Shown here: in pieces, positions 52,457 through 64,000 of the stretch
Layout: the number at the start of each line of letters is the position of its first letter
Position numbering within the stretch: position 1 is the first letter of the stretch
DNA from: Lingula anatina
Taxonomy: Eukaryota; Brachiopoda; Lingulata; Lingulida; Lingulidae
DNA: 64,000 nt
Direction of reading: 5' to 3'
NCBI RefSeq assembly: GCF_001039355.2
Contig: NW_019775541.1
Location: 22,727 to 86,726, forward strand
Made by a program: the position numbers and the translations under genes
Notes under the pieces: model-generated
Seen by the model: the letters and a program-made list of their open reading frames with translations, nothing else
The model's database searches: none
What the model was told of the DNA's origin: nothing

Positions 52457-53428
52457 CTGCAATAAAAGAGGGTGGAAAAGGATAATCATATAATAGTGTA
52501 TAGGGAATCTCTGATGCAAGACTAATATATTATCTATAAATATCTATAAATATTCACCTCATCACACTGATTATGGAAATTTATTTTAAGCATTTTGTCA
52601 AATCATCATAAACTTTGGTAATAATTTAAAGATGTCTGGTTTAATGAAGCACATGCCAGTAGCATTATAGATATTTATACTTGTTACAGTGACGGAGAAT
52701 GAAAGTCATTCCATCCCCTACACATTAAACACGAGGCAAATGGCAATGATAAGAAAAAAATAAATACAAGCACTGGGACAAAATATAAGAAGCATAAATG
52801 TCAAATACATGTACTACTAGGACATCCTGAAAACCCACTACTGGAAGAAAAACCATGCACCCAAAACAGAATTACGACAATTGAACTTTTCTTTTTGAAG
52901 TGTGGCTATCAATCACAATAAATGAAATAAAATCATCTTTCCTAAAATAATGCTCTTACTATAAGCCCCCCCTCCCCCATATAAAAAAGAGAAATGTAGG
53001 TGGACTTGCCACAAATGATGTGAAATATCTTAAATGAGAAGTCTTACAATTTACATATGGTAACACATGAATCATTTTAATTAACATGTAATTACTGTAA
53101 CTCCCATCGAAGGAAGCCAAATTTAATTCTTTGTCAATTTTTTATCTTTCAATTACTAAATGAATTCAAACATATCACCCAAAGGAAACCTTCAGCAGTA
53201 AATAATTTTTCAAATCTAACTAAACTAGAGGATCAGAGAGGCGATACCGCCTCCGAATAATGTACCACCAGCTGGAGTAAGCGCGACCAGTCTTGTGCTT
53301 GACAAGCTGTAAAAAATGCAATCAACAAGAATTTTCAAAATATGCAAAAAAAATATATAACTAAAAATGGTACAATTAAAGTTGAGTTCATAATAAGGTA
53401 GGTCAAAGGTCAATTTCAAGGTCACACT

Positions 53429-53429
53429 N
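53429..53429. other. Contig join (single n)
   Basis: The sequence right of the n restarts at AAACTAGTACCTAGTATCTA, identical to 47235 onwards, so the contigs on either side share about 6 kb. Confidence 0.85.
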
Positions 53430-54037
53430 AAACTAGTACCTAGTATCTATGGATAATGGAAATTCTCTCAAACAGCTGTTTAAAATCCTGTCAATTTGCT
53501 TGAGCTACTTTGAAAAATGTGGTCTTTTAACTTGTTTGACATCAAATGTGTAAATCAGATGCATCCTAACAATGGCCCATGATGCAGACTATCTAGCAGA
53601 AAAAATGCTATAATATATCAAATGTGTCTCACATCATAAGATGTGTCCATTACTAACAAAAAAAAAAAAAAGAGATACATGTTAGAAAATTAGAATCTTG
53701 TCCATCTTGATTGTTATCACTGTGTTAAGTAAGCTTTCCCAGGATCCCTCTGTAGTTATAAAGAACAAGATGCATAGAGGTACATTGTACATGTAGTTCT
53801 TACATTAAAACAAATCACAATCATACATTTATAATCACAACACCATAAAGTCGGTAAATCATTCATGATTTAAATTCACGGTAAAACTGCTTTGTCCTCT
53901 AATAATGACCCCTGTTCGGATTGTCTCTCTGCACCTCACTCTGACACCGGATTTCACCACTGGCGTTCAAATATATGTTCAACACACAGAAGAGCCATCT
54001 TGAAATAAAACCACAGCTGTCATCAGAGTCCTATCTG

Positions 54038-54651
54038 TTACACACAGACCTCCTGTGCCATCTTGGAGCACACGTGGCAGTCACGGTGGTGGCGAAGGAT
54101 TACTTCTATGGCTTGACCGTGACCCCGTATGACTAGCCAGAGTACCAGCTGACTGACCTTGAACCCCGTGTTCTCAGCCATTGCTTTGTCCAATGCCACC
54201 TCGGTGCAGTAACCAAAGTAACGCGTCTTAAAACTGCAAAGAAAGTTCTGGACTTGTAGTCAAGTCAAATGTGGGACAAAAAAATGGACTCAGAAAATGA
54301 AACAAATCATTTTTTTTTCTCAGTTTATGATTTTTTTTCATGTTAGCCAGAAATAGGGCCGTAAATAGTTAATAAGGGAGTGCAGAAATTAAAGTATCAC
54401 ATGAAGAGAAGGAACACTGTTATGGAAAAACCATATCTGAAAAGGTCACATCTTTAAATGTTCAAGGCCCAACCCCATGGAATCAGAAGCATCCAACTGC
54501 TATATGACTTAGATGCAGCCAGTTGATAGATCTGAAGCCAATAATTTCAGAGGGGGGGGGGGTCTTTACTGAAAAAAGTCAACTTGTTCTCTTAACTTTT
54601 AATAGGCCCAACTTGAGAAATGGCATATAGAACCCAGAACAAACTTTGATG

Positions 54652-54695
<44 letters not shown>

Positions 54696-57600
54696 TCCAA
54701 CCAAAATAGGTTTTTTCCAAACTCCCCTGCCTACAAATATCGACACTCACTCTATATACTTCAGTACATGTGGAGGCAAGCTGAACAAAATGGCTGCCAT
54801 TTCTTCCCAATTCTTGTCTGGGTCCATCAGTATACAGAAATCATCCATGAATTCCCTGCATTCCATCAGCTCTGAGAGGAGCATGGTGCAACTGTTGGAA
54901 TCTGACAGTGAGAAAAGAAAATACACAAATTCAGATAAGGAAAATGAACAGTGACAAACCATAATTCTTTAACTTCCTTGTCAGCTCTGTGATAATTACT
55001 TGTATTTTAAAACCACTTTTAAATTCTTTTCACTGAATTAATTTTGACAATGCCAAGAAACAGCCATGTCGCAAGGTATACCCTAACATAAGGAGGGACA
55101 GGCCACTGTTAGGCATAGACTCCTTTTTTCAATCTCAACTTTGTGTTAGATTTCCCAGCTAAAAAATTATACTGTATCTATCATTTCCACTTTTTGTAAA
55201 CTCTGATATAAACAAATAACAATAAAGATCTGAAAAATTAAGTAATAATTTAAATGCATCACTGAGTTGTTCAAAATTACTAGGTAAAGATTTGATTTTA
55301 AGTACACAATATCTATACATTTACACTGACATCTTATCATACTGTGTCATAAAATAGCATATCCTACCCTCTGCTTTGGGAAAATCTGCAAGTTCTATAG
55401 CATTTGCACCCATGGCCAATCCTTCCCCATGTCCAATATTACTAATCCCATTGCTAATAATATTATTACTGTGATTGCCCATGTTCTCACTACAGTTAAT
55501 CAACTCTTTTCTGAATGTTTGATCCTGCTGCAGGCTATCACTGTATAAATCAGTCTGAGTTCCACTGTCACGGCTACCATTGCTAAGGTGACTGTTTCCA
55601 TAGTGACTGCTACCATAGCTACTGCTGTTTTCACTTCCACTATTGTACACAGAGTCGCTGCTCACAAAAGAGCTTTGCGAACTGTCAGATAACGTCACCA
55701 ACGATGGTGGACACATGCTACTGAAATTTGTCTCCATGGTGCTGCATCCGCCCTGTCCAGCAGCCAGCTGTACATATCCACTGTCTACACTGGAGTGGTT
55801 AGCAGATGACCATTGGCCAAAGTCCGACAAAGAGGAGAGATAAGGGTCTCCCAGCTGTAGGAAGCAGTGATCCCCTACAGCAGACTCTGACCCAGTACTG
55901 TTATCACTGTGGACCCACTTGGGCACCAAACCTTCAGTCTGTGTCCCTGCGTCCAAACTATAAGAGCTTGACTTGTCCTTCCCATCTGTGCGTCCTTTAG
56001 TCTGATCACCTTCATGCAAACTAAGGTCCCAGTTACCACTTTTTTGGTGTATACTAGCTGTGCCTTGACTAGTACTGCCCCCTGGCTGACCACAATTCTG
56101 ACCAGGGGTCCTGTTCCTGATTCCGTTGACTGGAACCAGGAGGGGATTCATGTTTGTGACAAGACGCAGGAAGTCAAAGGTCAGCCCAGGCTGGGGGAGG
56201 CTGCCAGAAGAGCCTAAAATAAACAATATGGTTTTCAACTTTATACTTTTGTTTATTTTGGCATTGAATGCTTCAACTAGGCTGCAATATTGGCCAATGT
56301 CCTGACAATTAAGAAATGTGTGAAATTTTTGGGGAAATATCAAAACTTGCAAAACCTGCATCTCTATCACAGAGACCTTCTTAAGTATATAAAGAATTTG
56401 AAAGGTTTGAAGTGAATGCTTCAGATATACATACAATACTTTACAAGTAGCAGAAACCATGTTACTAATTTTTGCCAAGGCCTTTGTCCAGCATTAGATC
56501 ACTTCAGGCTCTACATGATAATGAACTGCTGTTTCCAGTACCTTCTATCAGCCTATACTGTCCTCCATTGGCAGTGAGTGGCTGGATGGAGACATCAGCT
56601 GTCTTTGACGGCATTAAGTTGTCCTCAGAATGCTGGTCTCCTGAAGCATGTTAAACAAATAAACAAGTAAATATAAAAACAAATAAATAAAGTTTCCAAT
56701 GTATGCTTACTGGATTTAGAATAACATCATAATTTTTTTACCAAAACAATATTTTTTAAGTAACATGCTGAAAAGGTAAACAGAGCAAATCTAGAAAACC
56801 TGAGATAGTTGAAAGAGGCTCAGTTTGCTGGATTTAGTTTAGCAAGGTTATATAGGTGAGGTCAAGGTCAGTGGATGGGATCTAAAAAAGGTCAAGGTCA
56901 GTGGGTGGAGCTTAGAAAGTTCCAGAGTCAAAGGCTGAGTTTTTTTATTGGGTCAAAGGTCAAGGCTGTCACCTGTGACTGTCACTTCAACCAGTCCATG
57001 AAATAAACTTCCATCACTTAGCAAAACTGTCCAGTGATATTTCCCAGAATCCTTTGGGCTGGCACTGGTGATGGTGTAGGTCTGAGATCCAACAAGAGCT
57101 GTTGCTGAAGCCAGGTGGTACCAGATGAAAATTTCTTCGCGGCCATCATTACAATGACTTGGCAGTTTTACTATAGCTAGACTTGTGCTTGAGCCTAGAT
57201 AGGAAGACAAACCATTCGTTTAAAATCATAAACACGATGATAAAAAAATCAAAACAAGGGAATACAGAAATGCCCATTGAAAATACAGTAAATCTATGAT
57301 GGTACTATATCACATTTTTTAAATACTATTTCTCTTCTCCGAGTTTTAGCTAAATTTCTCATCCATACAAAATCCTTACTGTCGCATGTCAACTTACAAT
57401 TCTAGATATTGTTAAGTGATTAAGCCATTTCCTTTATTTTACTACTGTAACAATAGTTCCAGGCACAATACACTTCAAGAAAAAACACAGAAAACTGAGA
57501 CTACTACTGGTCAAAAAGCAACTTTATTTCTGCATCTACTTACCAATTTTTACTTGGCTTGTGGGAATTGCTACTCCACAGTATGGTCCAACAGTAGGAG

Positions 57601-60600
57601 GGGGACACTTGGGGACAGTGGAGTCAGACTGGCCCTCTGCAGCTGTACTGGTGTCTGACAAACAAGACCATAACACACATCAATTCATAATTAAATGCTC
57701 AAAAGCATATGGTGAATGGGACATTGCACAATTGAAGGAAAAAGTGAGAAAAAGAACGAGTGACTAAAACTTTGGCTGGCTGAAAAAGGTAATGGAAGAA
57801 TATAAATATGAGGCTATTTTTTAAAACAATTCAAACAAGATTTGAAATCACAATCATTCACTCACCTACTGTAGATAAACTTGCACCAACAGGAGGCTTC
57901 CTGACACTGCTGCCCCCTGGTGGATGTCCCTCAGTTGGGCTCTGATCTCCCACCAGATGGAGCTCCTGGTTTGCCTCCACATCGTCTGCTTCTTCTATGT
58001 TAATGCCTCCAAAGTCATAACCAGAGACAAACGCATGGTCTTCTGGGCTCACGCTCCCTGACACCACAGTCTTTTGATTTGCTCTCACTTTGGACGCCTT
58101 CTTGATATTAATCCCACCTTTTTTGTTGTTGTTATTGTTGCTTCCATTTTCTGTGGATTTTGTGCTATCGTCTGACAACTGCGATTGTAAGTTGTATGGG
58201 ACTTCTTTTTTGTGTGGTTTGTCACTTGCGCTTGTCCTGTCATCAGTTGGGTGAGACCAGTCATCATTGGAATCAGACCTGAAATTGCCATCACCCTCTC
58301 CATCTCCAGTATACATTAAGGATTTCCGTGGAGTCTCAATATGACTCAATTCACCTTTTTCGAAGGAAAATGACGGTAAAGATGTCATAGCTGAAAGAGT
58401 ACTTGTGTCCTCACATTCAACCTTTTCAGATAAGTCAAGGTCACCTGAGGTAAAATCGACACAGCAATTGTCCTCAACTGATGTCTGTACATTTATTTCT
58501 GAGTCGCATAGCACACGACTGTCCTCTACTTTTTGCACAGTAAACTGGTCAACTTTATCAGAGTTGATAGTCACATTTGGGCTGTAAACATTAATTATCC
58601 GGGGGGTTGGTTTTACTGAATGAGGGGTGCCATCTTCTTCTACATGACAGGCATCATTGGTCAGTCCTGCAATAAAAGAGGGTGGAAAAGGATAATCATA
58701 TAATAGTGTATAGAGAATCTCTGATGTAAGACTAAAATATTATCTATAAATATCTATAAATATTCACCTTATCACACTGATTATGGAAATTTCTTTTATG
58801 CATTTTGTCAAATCATCATAAACTTTGGTAATAATTTAAAGATGTCTGGTTTAATGAAGCACATGCCAGTAGCATTATAGATATTTATACTTGTTACAGT
58901 GACGGAGAATGAAAGTCATTCCATCCCCTACACATTAAACACGAGGCAAATGGCAATGATAAGAAAAAAATAAATAAAAGCACTGGGACAAAATATAAGA
59001 AGCATAAATGTCAAATACATGTACTACTAGGACATCCTGAAAACCCACTACTGGAAGAAAAACCATGCACCCAAAATAGAATTACGACAATTGAACTTTT
59101 CTTTTTGAAGTGTGGCTATCAATTACAATAAATGAAATAAAAACACATTTCCTAAAATAATGCTCTTACTTTAAGCCCCCCCCCCCCCCCCCCAAAAAAA
59201 AAAAAAAAAAAAAAAGCAATGTAGGTGGACTTGCCACAAATGATGTGAAATATCTCAAATGAGAAGTCTTACAATTTACATACGGTAACACATGAAGCAT
59301 TTTAAATTAACATGTAATTACTGTAACTCCCATCGAAGGAAGCCAAATTTAATTCTTTGTCAATTTTTTATCTTTCAAATACTGAATGAATTTAAGCATA
59401 TCATGATATCACCCAAAGGACACATTCAGCAGCAAATAATTTTTCAAACCTAACTAAATTAAATGTTGAATAAGCAAGGAATTAGTAAAAACAAGTGCAA
59501 AATTGTAATACCACAAATGCTTTATAGAAATATAATTATGTGATTATAAAATTATGTATCTGAAAGTTTAATAATATTTGCTCATTGAAAAGATTGAGAC
59601 ATAACCTAAATTATACCAATTTTTAAAAATCCACTACTAACTTCTTGTTATTGGGAGTTTCATTTTCATTCTTGGCAGAAAGTTTCAAGTAAAAAATATA
59701 TATTTGTATGTTGAGACAACATCATCTTTTTTGTAATTTACCCAGCTGTTATGTTTCCTTTTAATGACCTACTACCAAAGAAAGAGAGAGGGAACAACGT
59801 AAAGATGCAGTAAATCAAGTTTTCAAAATTAATAACCATGCATATACATGTCCAAACTGAAACAGAACACTTAAGGGAAGGCATTTACAAACCTGGCTTA
59901 GGGGGTAATATTTCCTCTTTAGTGTCTTTATCTGTCAAAATAAAACATTCAGAATAGGCATGCAGCAATCTTGTGGATGCACAAACACAATACACTTGGC
60001 CTATAATCTTCATTAAAGTGTCATCCTGGGTTTCTGGGTGCACGAGAAACAAACTCTCAGATGCCCTTATTTTCAAGTTTTGAACATTTCACACAAAATC
60101 CAGATTTTTTTTGTACCCCTGTTTGTAAACATAAAGGAGGAAACCTTTCCATCTCTGACACGCCCTCTACTTCCAGCACAAAAGTAGACTATGCTTCCAA
60201 TAACTCAGGATGACAACATAAATGTGGGTGTCAGCTTCTTTTTTACAAAAACCAATACACTGATGCATGTGCCTAGCAAACTGTGACATGCATGAGCATG
60301 CTTTCCATTGCTTGAAATTAAAACAGGTTCGACTGGTGAGGGCTTATATTATGAGGTGCTTTGTATTTCACAGGTGGACATCTTTGAGGGTCTGTCTCCC
60401 CCCCCACCACCCACCCACCCACCCACCCACCATCCCCTCTCTTTTGCTTTTTCAAATCAAAACTCAGATTCCTTCACCATTCTTAGAAAAATGACAGAAG
60501 AGACCAGTCTGTGGCTTTAAAAGGATACTCTTACTGGTTTCGAAAATAAACACTGTGCATATAATAACATATAAGAACAAATATACTTATTGCATAGGTG

Positions 60601-63600
60601 CATATCTAGAAATATCGTTTACACCCATAAAAAGTATGCCAGGCCAAGCACTACAGAGTCTGAAGTCCACGAATAAGAATAGTCTTTTGTCTTCGGACCC
60701 TGCCCCTTAGTCTGCAGACCCCGCCCCTTTGTCTACCCCACCTATTGTAAGTTTAACCAGTGGGGTCAGAAGAAATCAAATCACAGGTAAATATATTAAA
60801 TTGTCATTGTGGGATTCAGTTAAAAGCTGACACGTCTGTCTGGATATAGATTTATTTATAAACAGTGCAAATGTTGCAAAAAAAAAAAAAACGAAAAAAA
60901 AAAAAAAAAACATTCATAATCACATGTTCACAGCACCTTAAAGAAGGTTAAAAATGAATTTAGATTAAATAAAAAGATTAAAATGAAATGGTTATCTTCA
61001 AAAAAAGTGGAAAATGCCATTTGGTTAAATTTTGCACAAATATAGGGTACTAGTGCTGAAAGTACTATACATGTATCATAACGGCAAAACATTCAAATGG
61101 CTCATAGGTCACTACTCCTCAGCTATTTAATTAAAAAACTCTTCCTGTAATATGTATATTTAAGCTTTGAAAATAATCTTTTTTAACTACTTACCAAATT
61201 TACTGTCTGAGCCATCACTTGATTCTGAATTAGCTGAATAAGAAAAATTGTATGAAGTACCACATAAGTGAAATATTCATTTAAATAATATATTCTTGAT
61301 ATGAAAAATAATTATCTACACATATAGCATTTAAAAATTCTCAAGAAATACAGTGAAATGTACCAGTGCAATTTTCTATGAGGCAACAGTCAATGAAAAG
61401 AAAAATTTAACAATTAATTAAAACAACTGATAAACATGAAAAAAAAACTACATAAACAGCATAAACTATATAAGTTTTTCTCATCAAAAGTATTTTCCTA
61501 CCAAGTGAATAGTTCCTTTCGAAGCACCTGTTTGGAGAGTAACAACATTTCCTCCGTACTACATAAATTAGGACTGCCAAGACTATCAGGGCTATCAGTG
61601 ATCCTAACACACCTGCAATACATTATTGATAGATAAGTACACACACCTTACTCATATTCAGGTATGTCTGTATGAAATCATTGCGTAGACAGTCACATGA
61701 AAAAATAAGAAAGCTTTACTTTTATTTGTGCATGTATTTGTGTGTTAATCTTCCTCTCTGAAACATAATCTCTCCAGCACCCTCCACCCAGCCTGGTCTG
61801 CAGTAAACTTGTAAAGGCATGAATGAGTATCATGTAAATCAGACAAATTCATTTTTTCACTTCCGCTTCTTACCAATGCATTATTCAAAACACCATTATA
61901 CAGTGAAGAAAAACAACAACAACTACAACATTCTCAACCCACCTGCATTGACCATGAGGCAAATAACTTCTGTAGTTGATCTTGTTAATAAATAAATTAT
62001 TAAATTAATAAATAAATAATTAAATCAATAAAACTCAGCTGGTGCACTTGAAGAAATGCACAAGACCATATTCTTCCCCTTTACTCACCTCCGACTATTG
62101 GAAAAACTGGGACCATGTGACCTCCACCTTTAGTACCAGTGCTGCCACCTTCAGTTGTGTAACTTGTACCAGTTGTCATGGTAATATTACTCAGGGTGAC
62201 TGGCAATGATAAATTCACATTGTGAACCGTAGTTGTGCTTTGTTCCACAGTGTTGGTCACTGGTACTATGGCTGCCTGTGGTGTAGTTGTTTCTGTGGAG
62301 GGGACAGCGGTTTAAGGAAAATGACGCAGTATAAGGTTACTAGTACAGTACATGTAATAATATAAGTAAATGATATTCCACAGTTTTAATAATGATTTTT
62401 TAATTATGCTACAGAACAAAATAATTGACTCTTTGCCTCACTTTACTTTCACTTCTTACTCTCAGAACATTTCATTATTCTGGCTTATTTTTATTTTAAA
62501 AATTTTGTCTCAGTAACATGAACATTTTATGTTCATTACATTGTCACAAGCTGTACCTCTTTCCCCACCTTCCTTAACACGCTCTCTTGTCTTTCGTCCT
62601 CTTGTCTGCCTGCTCTACCCCTTTCTCTCTCTCTCCCTCCCCTCCCCCCTCTCTCTCTCTCTCTCTCACTCTCTTACCAGGCACTGGGAGACACTGTGGT
62701 GCTGTTGCTGATACACCAGTCCAGTTCAAATGTATTCCGCATGTCACAGTAACCGTTTCCACGGTAACATTTTCCATGGTAACATTTGCCACAGGGACCG
62801 CAAAGCCAGGCAGGCACTCCAGCGTACACTTCGTCTTGAACCAGTTATCCCTATAACCCGAGCAACTCCAGTTTCCATTCTGCACTGGGTATACCTCCCA
62901 CACCTGGGGGCACTCTGAAATTTTAAAGTGCAGGTTTTGGGTATGGGGGTCACTTTTTGGGATCATTAGAAAACATTTTGAATATTCAATATTAATACTT
63001 ACTTAAGTCCTAAGTCAATCACATTACGTGATATTACCCGTTTTGGGGGTCACTTTTTGGGATCATTAGAAAACATTTTGAATATTCAATATTAATACTT
63101 ACTTAAGTCCTAAGTCAATCACATTACGTGATATTACCCGTTTTATTGATGTATCTCCGGGAGTAGCCAAGTACACACCGGAAAACAACAGAAATCAGGT
63201 AATAACAATTTTTTAGGGTGTAAAACAGGCCAATTCTTGCTCTTCAATGTATCATACATATATGTACAGCATCTTTATGGATTACTCTTTTGCAATAATG
63301 AGTTTGCTGACCAGTATTTGATAAAAAAGTAAGAAAATAGGTAATTTAGCTTTACGTTGTATAGGAACAGGAAAGGGGGTTATGTCAAAACAGAGGTCAG
63401 AACTAGGGCAGACCTAGTAAATAATTCTTTTAACAAATACTGAACATAAATATGTCTATGGTACTCAGTAAATGTATATTTTTTTCTGAACAAGAAAGTA
63501 GTGCACAATTAACTGTTCTCCTGACACCCCTATCTGTGCTAATTCTAATATCTGTTTCCTTATTTGATCTCAGCTAAATTTGTAATATGAAGAATTTTTG

Positions 63601-63988
63601 CTCATTTTTTTTCCAATTTTTTAAAGCTACTAATTTTTTTTAAATTTTCTACAATAATAACATTTATACTACATTGAATTTGGAATAAAAAAAATCAGTT
63701 TGTCAATGACTGAAATTTCAGTTTGTTTTGTGTCAAGTAAAAGACTAAGTATAACCAAGGCACGATATTTTATCTCCAAATGTGATCTATTTGGGGAGAA
63801 ATAAAATACCTGGATTTTTTCCTGTCTTGCAATACAGTGGACCATAACCACTGATGTGCAGCTTATCATTGCTGTCTGCTGTTGGAACATATGTAAAACA
63901 GCCATCTTCCACATGGTCAGGCTTGGGCGCACCACCATACTTTTTACACAGAAGGCAAGGATGGCACTCTCCATTTTTATGGTACATG
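54038..63988 (-). CDS. Receptor-like protein: Cys-rich, Sushi-like, TM, Ig-like, death-domain-like (5' end outside window)
   Basis: Thirteen exons join in frame to about 1078 residues: 63988-63810, 62914-62678, 62292-62089, 61612-61502, 61233-61195, 59931-59893, 58666-57866, 57654-57544, 57194-56973, 56640-56542, 56213-55368, 54901-54751, 54233-54038. The first has C-x2-C-x2-C spacing (ECHPCLLCKKYGG) like a TNFR repeat. The second resembles a Sushi domain (CTLECLPGF...VTCGIHLNWTG). Next come a Thr-rich, N-glycosylatable stalk, a transmembrane helix (SLIALIVLAVLIYVV) with basic stop-transfer RRK, acidic/Ser-rich cytoplasmic sequence, an Ig-like exon (IFIWYHL...KDSGKYHWTV, second Cys lost), a Ser-rich exon and a C-terminal fold with NWEEMAAILFSLP and VSQLVLWLVIRGHGQAIEVI, reminiscent of a death domain. 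Domain names after the transmembrane segment are inference from pattern. I know of no gene with this order. Confidence 0.75.
54650..54690. repeat. A-run of about 40 in the last intron
   Basis: About 40 consecutive A residues (T on the coding strand) lie in the intron between the two death-domain-like exons. The partial copy has only a run of 11-12 A at 48461-48472. A G-run near 54551-54562 (much longer, 48353-48371, in the partial copy) is also length-variable. Confidence 0.85.
57945..58118 (-). other. Tandem GGINI..V.ANQ motif in the cytoplasmic tail
   Basis: Two related 22-residue segments, GGINIKKASKVRANQKTVVS (58118-58053) and GGINIEEADDVEANQELHLV (58010-57945), are separated by 14 residues and preceded by a poly-Asn/Lys linker. 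The partial gene copy has the same pair at 51905-51840 and 51797-51732. The first is basic and the second acidic at the variable positions, so they could pair with each other. Spacing of the hydrophobic residues recalls RHIM and HET-s motifs, but the V-Q-x-G core is not conserved. Confidence 0.6.
58667..61194. other. Introns of the receptor-like gene with homopolymer tracts
   Basis: Apart from the small exon at 59931-59893, no other coding sequence is supported. A C17/A21 tract is at 59176-59214, ACCC repeats are at 60407-60431, and A-runs are at 60878-60911. Similarity to the partial copy stops near 59455. Confidence 0.6.
62945..63144. repeat. Perfect 100-bp tandem duplication
   Basis: The 100 bases starting GGGGGTCACTTTTTGGGATC at 62945-63044 are repeated without a visible difference at 63045-63144. 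It lies in the intron just upstream (minus strand) of the Sushi-like exon. The perfect identity implies very recent origin or an assembly stutter. Confidence 0.9.
63145..63809. other. Intron between the Cys-rich and Sushi-like exons
   Basis: This is AT-rich intronic sequence with no recognised element. The minus-strand 101-codon frame across 63669-63974 is an out-of-frame shadow of the Cys-rich exon. Confidence 0.6.
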
Positions 63989-64000
63989 CTATAAAGAGGT

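Overview
This is AT-rich, intron-containing animal DNA from one chromosome region. Genes have short exons with GT-AG introns. The sequence is dense in microsatellites, MITEs (short inverted-repeat transposons) and LINE fragments, and single 'n' bases mark contig joins at 12320, 17043, 28934, 45639 and 53429. The gene content (a CNBD1-like ciliary-type cyclic-nucleotide-binding protein, serine beta-lactamase-like proteins, a Reeler protein, a death-domain-type receptor, a histone H4 relic with the metazoan 3' stem-loop) suggests a marine invertebrate, perhaps a lancelet, hemichordate, echinoderm or lophotrochozoan. The species cannot be fixed from sequence alone. The near-identical repeats at the contig joins look like an assembly of a highly heterozygous animal in which some allelic contigs were placed side by side.

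Layout. 1-4735: repeats, a roughly 360-bp tandem repeat and a histone H4 pseudogene that still has its stem-loop and U7-type downstream element. 4736-11731 (minus): a complete 12-exon, 507-residue CNBD1-like gene, with its first four exons repeated at 12525-13981 across a contig join. 14200-36700: a tandem segmental duplication. Each unit has a piece of CNBD1 5' flank, a five-exon gene for a 544-residue secreted, possibly GPI-anchored, serine beta-lactamase-like protein (16433-20999 and 25854-32810, plus), and an L1/Tx1-type LINE. The two units differ by several clean mobile-element insertions, a 1.3-kb foldback element and a fragment of U4 snRNA. 38556-41353 (minus): the first three exons of a Reeler-domain protein. 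41354-47843: non-coding sequence, including two copies of what is probably a 3' UTR. 47844-52456 (minus): a partial copy, and 54038-63988 (minus) the fuller copy, of a receptor-like gene.

The receptor-like gene is the most unusual item. In order it encodes a Cys-rich TNFR-like exon (its 5' end lies beyond the window), a Sushi-like exon, a Thr-rich stalk, one transmembrane segment, a long acidic/Ser-rich cytoplasmic region, an Ig-like exon placed after the transmembrane exon, and a divergent death domain. The cytoplasmic region carries a duplicated GGINI-x3-A-x2-V-x-A-N-Q motif that loosely recalls RHIM/HET-s-type amyloid signalling motifs. Ten consecutive exons are symmetric phase 1-1 cassettes.

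The genes do not form an operon or an evident common pathway. The window's history is one of local duplication followed by transposon insertion.
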